Part shown: positions 36,911 through 46,494 of the stretch, piece after piece
How the letters are laid out: every line of letters starts with the position of its first letter
Numbering within the stretch: position 1 is the stretch's first letter
NCBI GenBank assembly: GCA_004296455.1
Contig: AP018280.1
Coordinates: 2,108,001-2,172,000, forward strand
DNA length: 64,000 bases
Reading direction: 5' to 3'
Source of the DNA: Calothrix sp. NIES-4101
Lineage (GTDB): Bacteria > Cyanobacteriota > Cyanobacteriia > Cyanobacteriales > Nostocaceae
The notes under the pieces: model-generated
What the model was told of the DNA's origin: nothing
What the model saw: the letters and a program-made list of their open reading frames with translations, nothing else
Database searches by the model: none
Translations under genes and position numbers: made by a program

Positions 36911-38905
36911 TCACTTCTCACCCGGACATACGCGCTGTAAGCTTGGTGGTAGTTGACGACAGATTTGATTGAAATGACGGGGATTGTAACGCCACCAAAT
37001 ATATAGCCCCAAACTGATGCCTCCTAACAGTAGCGCCAGCAACCCAACGAGTCGAACTAAAGATTTACCTCGCTTTCGATTCCGTTTCTGAGTGGTTGTG
37101 GATACGGGAGTAGTTTCCGAAATAGGTGCTTCATCAGGCAGTTCTAAATCTAAATCAAGTAGAGCTTGCGAGCTATCAGTAATCTGGGATTCGTCCTCTG
37201 TAACCTCTACCTCAACTTCTGAAGTGGGTTCAATTTTTCCCTCCATTTCCAGTGTGGACTCTTCACCAGCAGGTGTCGCCACAATATATTCTGGAGAGAC
37301 CCGACAATAGGTCATAACTAGGGAAATATTATCGTGTCCATTGGTTTGATTTGCCAGACGAATCCAAGCATATAGCGCATCTTCCAGGGTCATTATCCCA
37401 TTAAGTACAGGCAAGGCAAAATCTTGCCAACTTCTCTCCACCAAATGATTATCACTCAAACCATCCGAACACAATAACAACACGGCATCTTCATCGATAA
37501 TCAATCGCTGGACATCAATACGTAGACTTTCACCCTCCTTTGTCCCCAAAGCTTGTGTCAGGGCTGTGGCATCGGGACGCTGAAGTGCTTTACGATACAT
37601 ACTCCGACACGTTCGCACTTCTCGCGCCACCACATCATCATCTACAGTTAGCTGCTGACAGCTATCACGTGTAATCCAGTAAACGCGACTGTCACCAATA
37701 CTGGCAATATATAACTCGTGGGAATTTTCCGCATCCCAACCCATTATTGATCGCACAGGTTGGGGAATTTGTATCCCCATTACCAAGGTTGTACCCATAC
37801 GTTGGGTTCCTTCGCGCTTTTGCTGGTTATTGGCGTTGCAAATTAAGTTATTGACAACCCGCAGGCTCGCTTCAATTTGTTGTTGGAGTAAGTTCGGGGG
37901 CACAGGTTCGCTGGAGAGTGCAACTTCTGTTAACAAAGCCCGCATCTGTAACTTCATTGATTGTACGGCGAGTTGGCTCGCTACCTCCCCGCCTTCATGC
38001 CCGCCAATGCCATCGCAGACAATTGATACTCGTGGTAATAGGGGGTCTTCAATTGAATCAGCATTTGTAGGAAAGCAACAGTCTTCGTTTTGCCGAGGTT
38101 CGATGCCAATATCTGTTGCCCCTGCTACTGTTAGATTCAGGGGAAATTCGGATGCTGCTGAAAGTAACAACAAATTCAGTTTCTGACTAATTTCTGCTAA
38201 TTGTCCAGTACCTTGGAGAACTGGGCGCAGAATATTTTGCAAATGTTCGGCAATTGATGGGTGTGCTTTTTCAATTAAAGGTTGCCAAGATTCAGCTAAT
38301 CTTTGTAGCGAGGTTGTAGAAGTATGAAGGCGTGATGTTTCCATTAATTCAATTAAACGTACACACCAACCTTGTACCCGCAGATTATTGGGTAAAAATA
38401 AACTTGCTTCTACATGTACATCTGATAAGGGTTGCCAAAGTTGGAGAATTTGCCACAACCAGTACAATTGCCGTACTGGGGTTGCTTCTTCCCATACTTC
38501 GTTGATTGATGGATAGAGTTTGCCATTTTCATTAATAGGGGCATTTTCCAGTAAAGTAACTTTGCCGGGAATCTCTGTCGGCGAATCAACAAAACCATAT
38601 ACTTGGGGAAGATGCGATCGCATTCTACATAGTCGCAGATAGGGAATAATTTCATCAGCTACTTCGTTCTTGGTTTCCGGCATTTCCCCCGGTTTGTTAT
38701 CCAGCCAAATTTGTGAGCCCAGCACTTCATAGCGATCGGCTATAATTTCCCCTACAGGGATTTTTGACAACTGTTCCCCAATAGCCCAAATATACCGATA
38801 CACAATCGGAGTTTGACAGTTAGCGCAAACACGACTCCCCACAAAATTGATGGGGTGGGAACAGGTGGGGTTAACACAATGAATTATTCGCTCGGTTGTA
38901 ATCAT
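36911..38905 (-). CDS. PP2C-type protein phosphatase with zinc ribbon and C-terminal membrane anchor
   Basis: 664 aa. The N-terminus is a zinc-ribbon-like segment (CVNPTCSHPINFVGSRVCAN, then C; about 10-30). The next ~200 residues look like a degenerate kinase-like or FHA-free region (GEIIADRYEVLGSQIWL resembles the start of a protein kinase domain). The PP2C domain (about 255-520) has the metal-binding motifs: EPRQNEDCCFP, IVCDGIGGHEGGEVAS, SIGDSRVYWI, LLCSDGLSDN and NGHDNISLVM. A transmembrane helix (about 620-640, LVGLLALLLGGISLGLYIWW) lies near the C-terminus. It would dephosphorylate Ser/Thr residues in cytoplasmic proteins. It is a single gene. Confidence 0.9.
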   Translation of the reverse strand: MITTERIIHCVNPTCSHPINFVGSRVCANCQTPIVYRYIWAIGEQLSKIPVGEIIADRYEVLGSQIWLDNKPGEMPETKNEVADEIIPYLRLCRMRSHLPQVYGFVDSPTEIPGKVTLLENAPINENGKLYPSINEVWEEATPVRQLYWLWQILQLWQPLSDVHVEASLFLPNNLRVQGWCVRLIELMETSRLHTSTTSLQRLAESWQPLIEKAHPSIAEHLQNILRPVLQGTGQLAEISQKLNLLLLSAASEFPLNLTVAGATDIGIEPRQNEDCCFPTNADSIEDPLLPRVSIVCDGIGGHEGGEVASQLAVQSMKLQMRALLTEVALSSEPVPPNLLQQQIEASLRVVNNLICNANNQQKREGTQRMGTTLVMGIQIPQPVRSIMGWDAENSHELYIASIGDSRVYWITRDSCQQLTVDDDVVAREVRTCRSMYRKALQRPDATALTQALGTKEGESLRIDVQRLIIDEDAVLLLCSDGLSDNHLVERSWQDFALPVLNGIMTLEDALYAWIRLANQTNGHDNISLVMTYCRVSPEYIVATPAGEESTLEMEGKIEPTSEVEVEVTEDESQITDSSQALLDLDLELPDEAPISETTPVSTTTQKRNRKRGKSLVRLVGLLALLLGGISLGLYIWWRYNPRHFNQICRQLPPSLQRVCPGEK

Positions 38906-39145
38906 AATTTTTGTAACTTTTTAGACAGTAAAATACGTAAAAAGATTTCAACTACCTTTCAAAAATAGGATTTTTAGGATAGATTAGACTTAGATACATG
39001 CGTGTCTTATTTCTTAATAATTACATCAATATCAAGTAGTATTACTGAATAGTTTTTTCAGGAAATAGCTAGAACATGAGTGTATCTAAGCATAGAAATG
39101 TATTTTCGGGAATGTAGTGTCTAAGACGGCATTATATCGAGTGCA

Positions 39146-39580
39146 ATGTCAATAAGTGCAATGTCAATTTGGCTAATCATCGGAATCTTGCTGTGTTTGA
39201 GTGAACTAGTTTTTCCGACTGCGTTTGTAGAATTGATGATGGGACTGAGCGCTTTTATAGTGGCGCTGCTTTCGGGAGTAATAGGAACACTGTGGTTACA
39301 GGTGGTGCTTTGGTTAGTAATTTCGGTGCTGTTGATTTTTATTTCGCAGCGTTTGCTACCCAAACCCCGCCGCCGGACAAAAATACAAGATGCAGTAATT
39401 GCCGAAACTATCAGTGAAATTCAACCTGGACAACCAGGAAGAGTTTTATACGAAGGAAATTCTTGGCGAGCAAGGTGTGACGATGAAAAATTATACATTA
39501 ATGCTCACGAACCAGTTTATATAGTTCGACGTGAAGGCACGACATTAATTGTCATGCCACAAAATGTTTTAAACGGGTAA
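39146..39580 (+). CDS. NfeD-like membrane protein
   Basis: 144 aa from the ATG at 39146 (another ATG is five codons later). Two to three hydrophobic helices (MSIWLIIGILLCLSELVFPT, FVELMMGLSAFIVALLSGVI, LWLQVVLWLVISVLLIFISQ) are followed by an OB-fold domain ending PVYIVRREGTTLIVMPQ. This is the short NfeD form. NfeD proteins are usually encoded beside a stomatin-like SPFH protein and act with it in membrane microdomains. Here the SPFH gene follows 134 bp downstream. Confidence 0.88.
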   Translation: MSISAMSIWLIIGILLCLSELVFPTAFVELMMGLSAFIVALLSGVIGTLWLQVVLWLVISVLLIFISQRLLPKPRRRTKIQDAVIAETISEIQPGQPGRVLYEGNSWRARCDDEKLYINAHEPVYIVRREGTTLIVMPQNVLNG

Positions 39581-39714
39581 TCGCAGGGGAAGAGTGGCAC
39601 AGAAGAGAGGGAGAGACACGGAGATGTTTTCGGATGAAGAAATAATCTCTTTTTCTCATCTCCATGTCCCCACCTTTCCGCCTCTTTCTCTCTTAAATAT
39701 TTGGAGATTAAATA

Positions 39715-40698
39715 ATGGAAGGTTATGCTTTTCTCATCTCATTAATTTTAGGCGGTTCGGTTTTAGCAAGTTCGGTAAAAGTAATTAACCAAGGTGATGA
39801 AGCTTTGGTGGAAAGATTGGGAAGTTATAATAGGAAGCTCGATCCGGGTTTAAGTTTCATTGCGCCCTTCTTAGATAAAATTGTTTACAAGCAAACAATT
39901 CGTGAGAAAGTTTTAGATGTTCCCCCACAACAATGTATTACCCGTGATAACGTGGGGATTACTGCCGATGCTGTAGTCTATTGGCGTATCGTCGATATGG
40001 AAAAGGCTTATTATAAAGTCGAAAATCTGCAATCGGCTATGATAAATTTGGTTCTTACCCAAATTCGGGCAGAAATGGGGCAATTAGAACTCGATCAAAC
40101 ATTTACAGCCAGATCAGAAATTAATGAAACTTTGTTACGTGAGCTTGACATTTCTACTGACCCTTGGGGCGTAAAAGTAACACGGGTAGAATTGCGCGAT
40201 ATTGTTCCTTCCCAAGCAGTACGGGAGTCGATGGAATTGCAAATGTCAGCCGAACGTCGTAAGCGTGCCTCTATTTTAACTTCCGAAGGCGATCGCGAAT
40301 CTGCTGTTAATTCCGCCCGTGGTAAAGCTGATGCTCAAATTTTAGATGCAGAAGCACGGCAAAAATCCGTAGTATTAGCTGCTGAAGCTGAACAAAAAGC
40401 AATCATATTGAAAGCCCAAGCAGAACGCCAACAACAAGTTCTCAAAGCCCAAGCAATAGCCGAATCAACGGATATTATTTCCCAAAAAATCAAAAATGAC
40501 CCCACAGCAAAACAAGCCTTAGAAATCTTGTTAGCACTGGGTTATTTGGATATGGCTTCGATAATTGGTAAAAGCGATAGCAGCAAGGTTATGTTTATGG
40601 ATCCGCGCACAATTCCCGCTACTCTGGAAGGAATACGGGCAATAACTGGAAATACATCAACTGAAGCGAATGGAATACAATTTCCCATCAATAAGTAA
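39715..40698 (+). CDS. SPFH/stomatin-like protein (QmcA type)
   Basis: 327 aa. A short N-terminal membrane helix ([20 protein letters not shown]) is followed by the SPFH domain ([20 protein letters not shown], then [20 protein letters not shown]). A long alanine/glutamate-rich coiled coil (about 175-265, [20 protein letters not shown]) and a C-terminal oligomerisation part end the protein. Such proteins form large membrane-bound rings that organise lipid domains and protease access. Its NfeD partner is immediately upstream; the pair is probably one operon. Confidence 0.93.
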   Translation: MEGYAFLISLILGGSVLASSVKVINQGDEALVERLGSYNRKLDPGLSFIAPFLDKIVYKQTIREKVLDVPPQQCITRDNVGITADAVVYWRIVDMEKAYYKVENLQSAMINLVLTQIRAEMGQLELDQTFTARSEINETLLRELDISTDPWGVKVTRVELRDIVPSQAVRESMELQMSAERRKRASILTSEGDRESAVNSARGKADAQILDAEARQKSVVLAAEAEQKAIILKAQAERQQQVLKAQAIAESTDIISQKIKNDPTAKQALEILLALGYLDMASIIGKSDSSKVMFMDPRTIPATLEGIRAITGNTSTEANGIQFPINK

Positions 40699-40732
40699 GC
40701 AAAGCAAGCAGGCAAAATCTTAGGTAGGTATA

Positions 40733-40832
40733 ACTAGTACAAATGTATAGAACCAGAAAACCAAATATCTCTTGGCTGTAAGCTTTGTACACTAGAACAA
40801 GAGTTTATTCATTTCCGGCATTTTGTACTAGT
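40733..40832. repeat. MITE-like 100-bp inverted-repeat element
   Basis: ACTAGTACAAA (40733-40743) and TTTGTACTAGT (40822-40832) are perfect 11-bp terminal inverted repeats; the match extends by ATG/CAT with one extra base. A TA lies next to the left end. No coding capacity. It sits between convergent genes, so it could also work as a transcription end. Confidence 0.5.
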
Positions 40833-40871
40833 ATTCCATCATAGATTTCCATCCAAAGAGCGATCGCTTTC

Positions 40872-41708
40872 TTATTCTTTCTGTAATAGCCAAAACCCTG
40901 TATAAGTCATTTCTGAATCATCGGGTTGAACTAATAAAAAATGTAACCCTCTAGCTTCCTGCTTTCTCTGCTCATAGTTTTTAGCCGCCTTTTTCACTTC
41001 TTCATCTTCAAAAGTCGCCACAATCCACCTTTCAGCTAATCCAGCTTCTAATACGACACCATCAGGTGCCCCTGCAATATAATTTAATGCTATGGGCTTG
41101 ACTTCTTGCAGCCAACGTGAAATCTGCATCGAACGCCTCCCACCATAAATAACGATACCCGGAATTGCTTGGGCTGAAGATAAACCTAAGTTCATGGGAA
41201 GAAGAACATCCGGTACGTCACGTATAGGAATAGGACGACTAATAAATTCTGTGATATCTCCTGCTGGTAATGTCCCAAATCGCCACTCTTCACCCCAAAG
41301 ATTTTCTGGTAATGGTATGGGAGGAGGACTGTCTATAGCAATTGAATAGCCTTTTTTCTGCAACCATTTTTTTAATTCTGGAGTCCGGCGAGTCGCTTCA
41401 ACTTCAATTTTTATATTTGAATTATTTGAATTATTTGAATTATTAATTAAATTCTTTATTGCAGTTTCAATTAAACTCAGAGACTGGGGGCGAAATACTT
41501 GAATAGTAGTTGGTAATTGTCCGATATTAGCTTGTTTAATTGCTTTTTCTAATTCCGAAGCCAACCAAGTTGAATTTGCTTGCGACTGGCGACAAGAAGC
41601 CTCATATCGAAAACTTCCTGTGACATCACAAATAAATAAATCCCATAAAATTAAGGAATCAGACTTATTATCAGGACGGCGATAAAAATCTACTTGCCAA
41701 ATCAACAT
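40872..41708 (-). CDS. Tab2/Atab2-family RNA-binding protein (DUF1092)
   Basis: 278 aa. It opens IWQVDFYRRPDNKSDSLILW and carries family blocks such as LWGEEWRFGTLPAGDITEFI, PDVLLPMNLGLSSAQAIPGI and YIAGAPDGVVLEAGLAERWI. Plant and algal members (Tab2, ATAB2) bind mRNA and are needed for translation of photosystem I/II subunits. Cyanobacterial members are nearly universal, with a presumed related role. An (Asn-Asn-Ser)3 run near residue 95 comes from a 9-bp DNA repeat and looks like a local expansion in a loop. hisD lies upstream on the same strand, 163 bp away. Confidence 0.9.
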   Translation of the reverse strand: MLIWQVDFYRRPDNKSDSLILWDLFICDVTGSFRYEASCRQSQANSTWLASELEKAIKQANIGQLPTTIQVFRPQSLSLIETAIKNLINNSNNSNNSNIKIEVEATRRTPELKKWLQKKGYSIAIDSPPPIPLPENLWGEEWRFGTLPAGDITEFISRPIPIRDVPDVLLPMNLGLSSAQAIPGIVIYGGRRSMQISRWLQEVKPIALNYIAGAPDGVVLEAGLAERWIVATFEDEEVKKAAKNYEQRKQEARGLHFLLVQPDDSEMTYTGFWLLQKE

Positions 41709-41806
41709 ATTTTTAAGTTTTACATTCAGCTATCTTCAAATTCCCACAATTTGCACACAAAACATGCCAAGCAACCTTCAAATTCCAACCCAGATTTATT
41801 AACATC

Positions 41807-41842
41807 AAAAAATAGCCCCTTCTCGCCAAAAACAAGAAGGAG
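41807..41842 (-). terminator. Terminator after hisD
   Basis: On the minus strand CTCCTTCT (41842-41835) pairs with AGAAGGGG (41823-41816), including one G-T/U pair, followed by CTATTTTTTG. It lies about 30 nt past the hisD stop. Confidence 0.65.
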
Positions 41843-41871
41843 TTGAATTTGATAAAGCTTTTCCCCTGTCC

Positions 41872-43191
41872 CTATAATTCTGGTTTGTTGGGTTCGTCTT
41901 TCTGGACTCGGCAACGGACAGAATTCGCGTGAGAAGGTAAACCTTCGGCTGTTGCTAAAGTATCTATGGCACTGGCTACCTTTTCGAGTGCTGTTTGCGA
42001 GTACTGAATAATACTAGAGTGCTTGAGGAAAGTTTCAACCCCCAATGCGGAAGCATATCGAGCGGCACCAGAAGTCGGTAAAGTGTGATTAGGGCCAGCG
42101 AGATAATCACCCACAGCTTCGGGTGTGGAATGTCCCAAGAAAATCGCCCCTGCATGGCGTATATGAGGCAATAACCCCCACGGGTCTTTAACTTCTAACT
42201 CCAAATGTTCGGGTGCGAATTCATTCGAGAATTCGGCAGCTATTTCGAGCGATTCAACTACAACAATCAAACCATAATGCGCGATCGCCTTGGAAGTATC
42301 CAGTTGACGCGGATGGTCTACTAACTGCCTTTCTACAGCAACTTGGACATTTTTCGCTAATCCTGCATCAGTTGTTAGTAATATTGCCGCCGCCATTGGA
42401 TCATGTTCGGCTTGTGCCAACAAATCGGTGGCAATATGCACAGGATTTGCTGTTTCATCGGCAATAATTAATACTTCACTTGGTCCCGCCAATGAATCAA
42501 TGCCTACAGTACCGTACACCAACTTTTTCGCGAGGGTGACGTAAATATTTCCCGGCCCTGTAATCACATCGACTTTTGGTATTGTTTCTGTCCCGTATGC
42601 TAGCGCTCCAACTGCCTGTGCGCCGCCAATACGATAAATTTCTTTGACCCCAACTTCATTTGCCGCTACCAATACGGCAGGACTGATGCCTTTGCTAGTT
42701 CCTGGTGGTGTCACCATGACTATACGGGGCACACCAGCTACTTTTGCAGGGATTGCATTCATCAGCACCGTACTGGGGTAAGATGCACGACCACCAGGGA
42801 CGTACAATCCTGCACGGTCTACGGGGGTATAACGCTTGCCAAGTACAACTTCATCATCACCAAAGTGCACCCAACTTTTGGGGACTCTTTGGCGATGGAA
42901 GGCTTCGATTTGCTTGCAGGCTAGCTGAATACTATCTATTAGCGGTTTTGATACTTGCTGGTAGGCAGCATCAATTTCCGCAGCAGTAACCCGCAGTTCA
43001 TCTGCTTTAAAACTGTGATGGTCGAATTCGGCAGTGTAATGCAATACAGCCTTATCGCCTTGGCGTTGGACTGCTTGCAACACTTCCCGTACTGTTGCTT
43101 CTTTGTGAAGCACCTGTTCGTCGTGAGTGCGATCGCAGATGCGTTGAAGTTCTACTCGAACGTCTGCCTGCTGATTAATGATTCGCAGCAT
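41872..43191 (-). CDS. hisD: Histidinol dehydrogenase
   Basis: 439 aa from the ATG at 43191 (MLRIINQQADVRVELQRICD); the frame is open 23 codons further but the family starts here. Signatures include YVPGGRASYPSTVLMNAIPA, IYRIGGAQAVGALAYGTETI, DVITGPGNIYVTLAKKLVYG, DSLAGPSEVLIIADETANPV and LAGPNHTLPTSGAARYASAL, with zinc-binding and catalytic His/Glu residues in the last three. It catalyses the last two steps of histidine synthesis, histidinol to histidine with two NAD+. It is not near other his genes, as usual in cyanobacteria. Confidence 0.98.
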   Translation of the reverse strand: MLRIINQQADVRVELQRICDRTHDEQVLHKEATVREVLQAVQRQGDKAVLHYTAEFDHHSFKADELRVTAAEIDAAYQQVSKPLIDSIQLACKQIEAFHRQRVPKSWVHFGDDEVVLGKRYTPVDRAGLYVPGGRASYPSTVLMNAIPAKVAGVPRIVMVTPPGTSKGISPAVLVAANEVGVKEIYRIGGAQAVGALAYGTETIPKVDVITGPGNIYVTLAKKLVYGTVGIDSLAGPSEVLIIADETANPVHIATDLLAQAEHDPMAAAILLTTDAGLAKNVQVAVERQLVDHPRQLDTSKAIAHYGLIVVVESLEIAAEFSNEFAPEHLELEVKDPWGLLPHIRHAGAIFLGHSTPEAVGDYLAGPNHTLPTSGAARYASALGVETFLKHSSIIQYSQTALEKVASAIDTLATAEGLPSHANSVRCRVQKDEPNKPEL

Positions 43192-44756
43192 GGAGTAAGG
43201 ACAATGCCAACTTGAAGAATATTCCCGTTTGAGATGCAAGATGTCAGCTTTTTGTCTCACGGAGACAACGGAGCCACAACTATTTCTCTTTTCTAGCTTA
43301 ACCTGGATTTTTTTGATACTCCCACGCCTTTTTGGACGTGATTGTATCTGGCAATGATTCTCAGCTAGTAATTAGTTCTAAACAACAAACCATCATTTGT
43401 TCAAATCAGGAGTTTAAACATAAAGTTTTTACTTTCAGATGAAACTTAAATCCCAAACTCAAATAATCAATTTAAGTTGCTGCAATTGATGCAACACTAC
43501 AACCACAACAATAAGAGCGATCGCGGATGAGTATCAAGCAGCTTTGCGACTTATAGATTCGATAGAGCGGTATTAGTTGCTGATTCTTCCAAATTCACTA
43601 GTTTAGAGTTGCACAAATGTGACATTTTTAATTTCTAGCTTTTTTATTCTAGTACTTCAGCGTTTACATATGCTTACCTCTGGCAATTCATCACCTTTAT
43701 GGGATGAACTACATCTTTGACAACTGACACCTATTAGGTGCAGATTGCGAGAAGAAGTAATGTTTTACTGTGATAGTTAATTCTAACCTATTTCCAGGCT
43801 GGTTAACATATTCAACATACGGGCTTAATAATTACTTGCAAAAATTCAGCGAATCCTGTCTCTCTTCTCGCCTCTACTATGATACATTCTCATTTTTATC
43901 CGTAAGTGACCAGAGAAAATCACTATTTTTCGGCTGATGACGGTAGTAAATAAAGAAAGCAAGATTAGTGGATTATAATCCTAATCACAGCTATGTAAAT
44001 AATTTGCTATTTACTTCTTATTTACCGCATTTTTGTCTCTTCAAGTAACTATTTAATCATGGTTAATCCCATAGTTATGATTCTGAAATGTATCACTTTA
44101 TTTTCTTCTCGTAACTATAGGTAAAGTAGATAGAAGCGAATAAATAGAAAATTATCTTTAATATTTGCAACAGGAAACAGTTTTCCAAATCTCTGCGTCT
44201 ATTGATATATGTTTGTCTCAAACAACCTACGCATAAGCATCAATCTTATAACTGACTATCTGATGAAGCAAATGTAATGTCCATGTGTTTGAGTTTGCGG
44301 AGGTTGGTTTTGCCCACAAAACAAATAGCATATGTACTATTTTAAATTTTCCTGCAATAAAAGTAATTATGAAAAAATACTTTATTTGTGATGTTATTAA
44401 CAAATTATAAGTAATATATTTTACCTGTTTAAAATTGAATGAGTATCAATTCATGGTGAAATAATGCTTTATTATCTCAAAAAAAAATCCTAAATCAATA
44501 TTAAGTTTAGTCATTTTCAGTGAGAGATAGATATTTAGCTAGAAAAATAAGTGGATCAGAGAAAAATCTCCCAATTAATTGATTATAAATTTTGCCAATT
44601 CGGCAATAATTTATAATTATCCACAGCTTAAATAATTCACAGGTGACGACTGTAAATGTGCCGCATATGATGGAAAAGAATTGCAGTTAGATTGATTCAT
44701 CAATGCAATAAGTAATGTTCCCTCAAAATTTTGTTCCACAAGCAAAGTAAAAATTT
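43192..44756. other. 1.57-kb gene-free AT-rich region
   Basis: Divergent upstream region of hisD and the GH5 gene. No ORF of note on either strand. A HIP1-like GCGATCGC lies at about 43518-43525. The last few hundred bases should include the promoter of the GH5 gene. No structural RNA, IS or repeat array was recognised. Confidence 0.5.
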
Positions 44757-46373
44757 ATGCCATTTATCCCGAAAATGAAACGGCGAAGAATTCAGTTTTA
44801 CCAACGCCTGTTTTTACTTGTTGTCGCCTTATTTGTGTTCTTGGGTGGATTTTTGCTAAGACTGGCGATCGCCAATCAAAATGATGCAGTATTTGCAAAT
44901 CAAGGTATTCAGTTACCATTATCAACAAGTGCTGCCAAAATTATTGATGCTCAAGGCAAAACACTATTATTCCGAGGTGTGAACTGGTTTGGGATGGAAA
45001 GTGAGGCACATGCACCTCATGGATTATGGAAACGCGACTATAAAGAAATGCTTTCCCAAATCAAAAGTTTGGGATATAACACAATTCGTTTACCCTACTC
45101 GGTTGAGGCTTTACGCAGCAAAAGCGCCTCTGGAATCGACTACACTATCGGCAACAACAAAGAACTTGAGGGAAAAACACCCCTAGAAATCATGGACTTG
45201 GTAGTTAAAGAAGCCGAGCGCCAAGGATTGCTAGTTATACTGGATAGCCACCGTCTCAGCGACAAGCGTATTCCGGAATTGTGGTATGGCGACGGTTTTA
45301 GCGAAGCTGACTGGATTGATACTTGGCAAATGCTAGCAAAACATTATAGAAACCAAAGAAATATAGTTGGTGCAGATTTGAAAAATGAACCCCACGGTAA
45401 AGCTAGTTGGGGAACTAATGATTTGGCAACTGATTGGCGACTGGCAGCAGAACGTGCCGGAAATGCAATTCTCAGTATCAATCCTAACTGGCTAATCATT
45501 GTCGAAGGAGTTGAGAACAACGTTCCCAGACAAAAACTTACCCATTATTGGTGGGGTGGAAATTTAGAAGGTGTCAAACGCTATCCAGTTCGTTTATCAC
45601 GACGCAATAAATTAGTTTATTCTCCCCATGAGTATGGTGAAGGTGTATTTAAACAACCGTATTTTGCTCATAAAAACTTTCCCCAAAATTTGACACAACG
45701 TTGGGAAACCGGTTTTTATTATATTGCTCGACAAAAAATTGCTCCCATCTGGATTGGCGAATTTGGTGGTAGAAAAGTAGATAACAAATCCAAAGAAGGT
45801 ATTTGGCAAAACAAGTTTGTTAATTATATCCGTGATAATAATTTAAGTTTTGCTTATTGGAGTTGGAATCCTAACAGTTCAGATACAGGTGGAATTTTAC
45901 TTGATGATTGGAAATCAATCGATGCGCCAAAACAAGTATTGCTTTCCAAAATTTTACCTGTCAAATTTACTCCCCCATCCACATCACCATTACCCAATCA
46001 AGCAAATACACCAGCAATCAATAATTCTTCTACTTTGTCTCCTGCTTCCCCATTAGCTTCATCTCAGCCAATAAAAGTGGTGACTAATATAGATTCAGAT
46101 TGGGAATCTGGATTTTGCGTTACTTTCAAAGTGGCAAATTCTAGCAGTCGTCAAATTAAGAATTGGCAGATGAAATTTAGTATGAGTAATGCTGCAATTA
46201 ATCAGTCTTGGAATGCGACTTTTAAGAAACAAGAAAAGAACCAATATATTGTTACTCCCTTAGATTGGGGCAAGGCAATTGAGGCAAAGCAAGGGTTTGA
46301 TATTGGTTTTTGTGCCCAGAAATTAAGTAATGGTGATTACCTGCCAAAACAGGTGGAAATTAATATTAATTAA
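44757..46373 (+). CDS. Glycoside hydrolase family 5 (cellulase-like) with C-terminal CBM2
   Basis: 538 aa. A signal/anchor helix (about 14-38, LFLLVVALFVFLGGFLLRLA) suggests export. The GH5 barrel (about 60-395) starts with LFRGVNWFGMESEAHAPHGL. It carries the acid/base E211 in GADLKNEPHG and the nucleophile E335 in IWIGEFGG, with HEYG between them. A Pro/Ser-rich linker (about 400-435) leads to a family-2 carbohydrate-binding module (about 440-538) with the two end cysteines (GFCVTF and IGFCAQ). The combination points to a beta-1,4-glucanase acting on cellulose outside the cell, perhaps the organism's own cellulose sheath. It is a single gene; the substrate is inferred. Confidence 0.9.
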   Translation: MPFIPKMKRRRIQFYQRLFLLVVALFVFLGGFLLRLAIANQNDAVFANQGIQLPLSTSAAKIIDAQGKTLLFRGVNWFGMESEAHAPHGLWKRDYKEMLSQIKSLGYNTIRLPYSVEALRSKSASGIDYTIGNNKELEGKTPLEIMDLVVKEAERQGLLVILDSHRLSDKRIPELWYGDGFSEADWIDTWQMLAKHYRNQRNIVGADLKNEPHGKASWGTNDLATDWRLAAERAGNAILSINPNWLIIVEGVENNVPRQKLTHYWWGGNLEGVKRYPVRLSRRNKLVYSPHEYGEGVFKQPYFAHKNFPQNLTQRWETGFYYIARQKIAPIWIGEFGGRKVDNKSKEGIWQNKFVNYIRDNNLSFAYWSWNPNSSDTGGILLDDWKSIDAPKQVLLSKILPVKFTPPSTSPLPNQANTPAINNSSTLSPASPLASSQPIKVVTNIDSDWESGFCVTFKVANSSSRQIKNWQMKFSMSNAAINQSWNATFKKQEKNQYIVTPLDWGKAIEAKQGFDIGFCAQKLSNGDYLPKQVEININ

Positions 46374-46382
46374 AAGAGAAAA

Positions 46383-46410
46383 AGCGTTCTTAATGTAACT
46401 TAAGAACGCT
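46383..46410. terminator. Strong hairpin ending the rpo operon (and possibly the GH5 gene)
   Basis: AGCGTTCTTAA (46383-46393) and TTAAGAACGCT (46400-46410) form a perfect 11-bp stem with a 6-nt loop. On the minus strand it is followed by TTTTTCTCTTTT, making it a good terminator for rpoC2. On the plus strand the exit is GGATTTATT, weaker for the GH5 gene. Confidence 0.82.
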
Positions 46411-46494
46411 GGATTTATTGGAAATTAAGACTATGAAAATTGCTAGTTCTTAATAGTGAGTATCAGAAAAAAAATCCTGACTCATAACTTCTAG

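Noticed and set aside
39581-39714. Imperfect inverted repeat (GGAGATG/CATCTCC) between the NfeD and SPFH genes
   Set aside because: Short arms in low-complexity GA/CT-rich sequence; probably a common intergenic repeat fragment and not a terminator, as the pair is likely co-transcribed.
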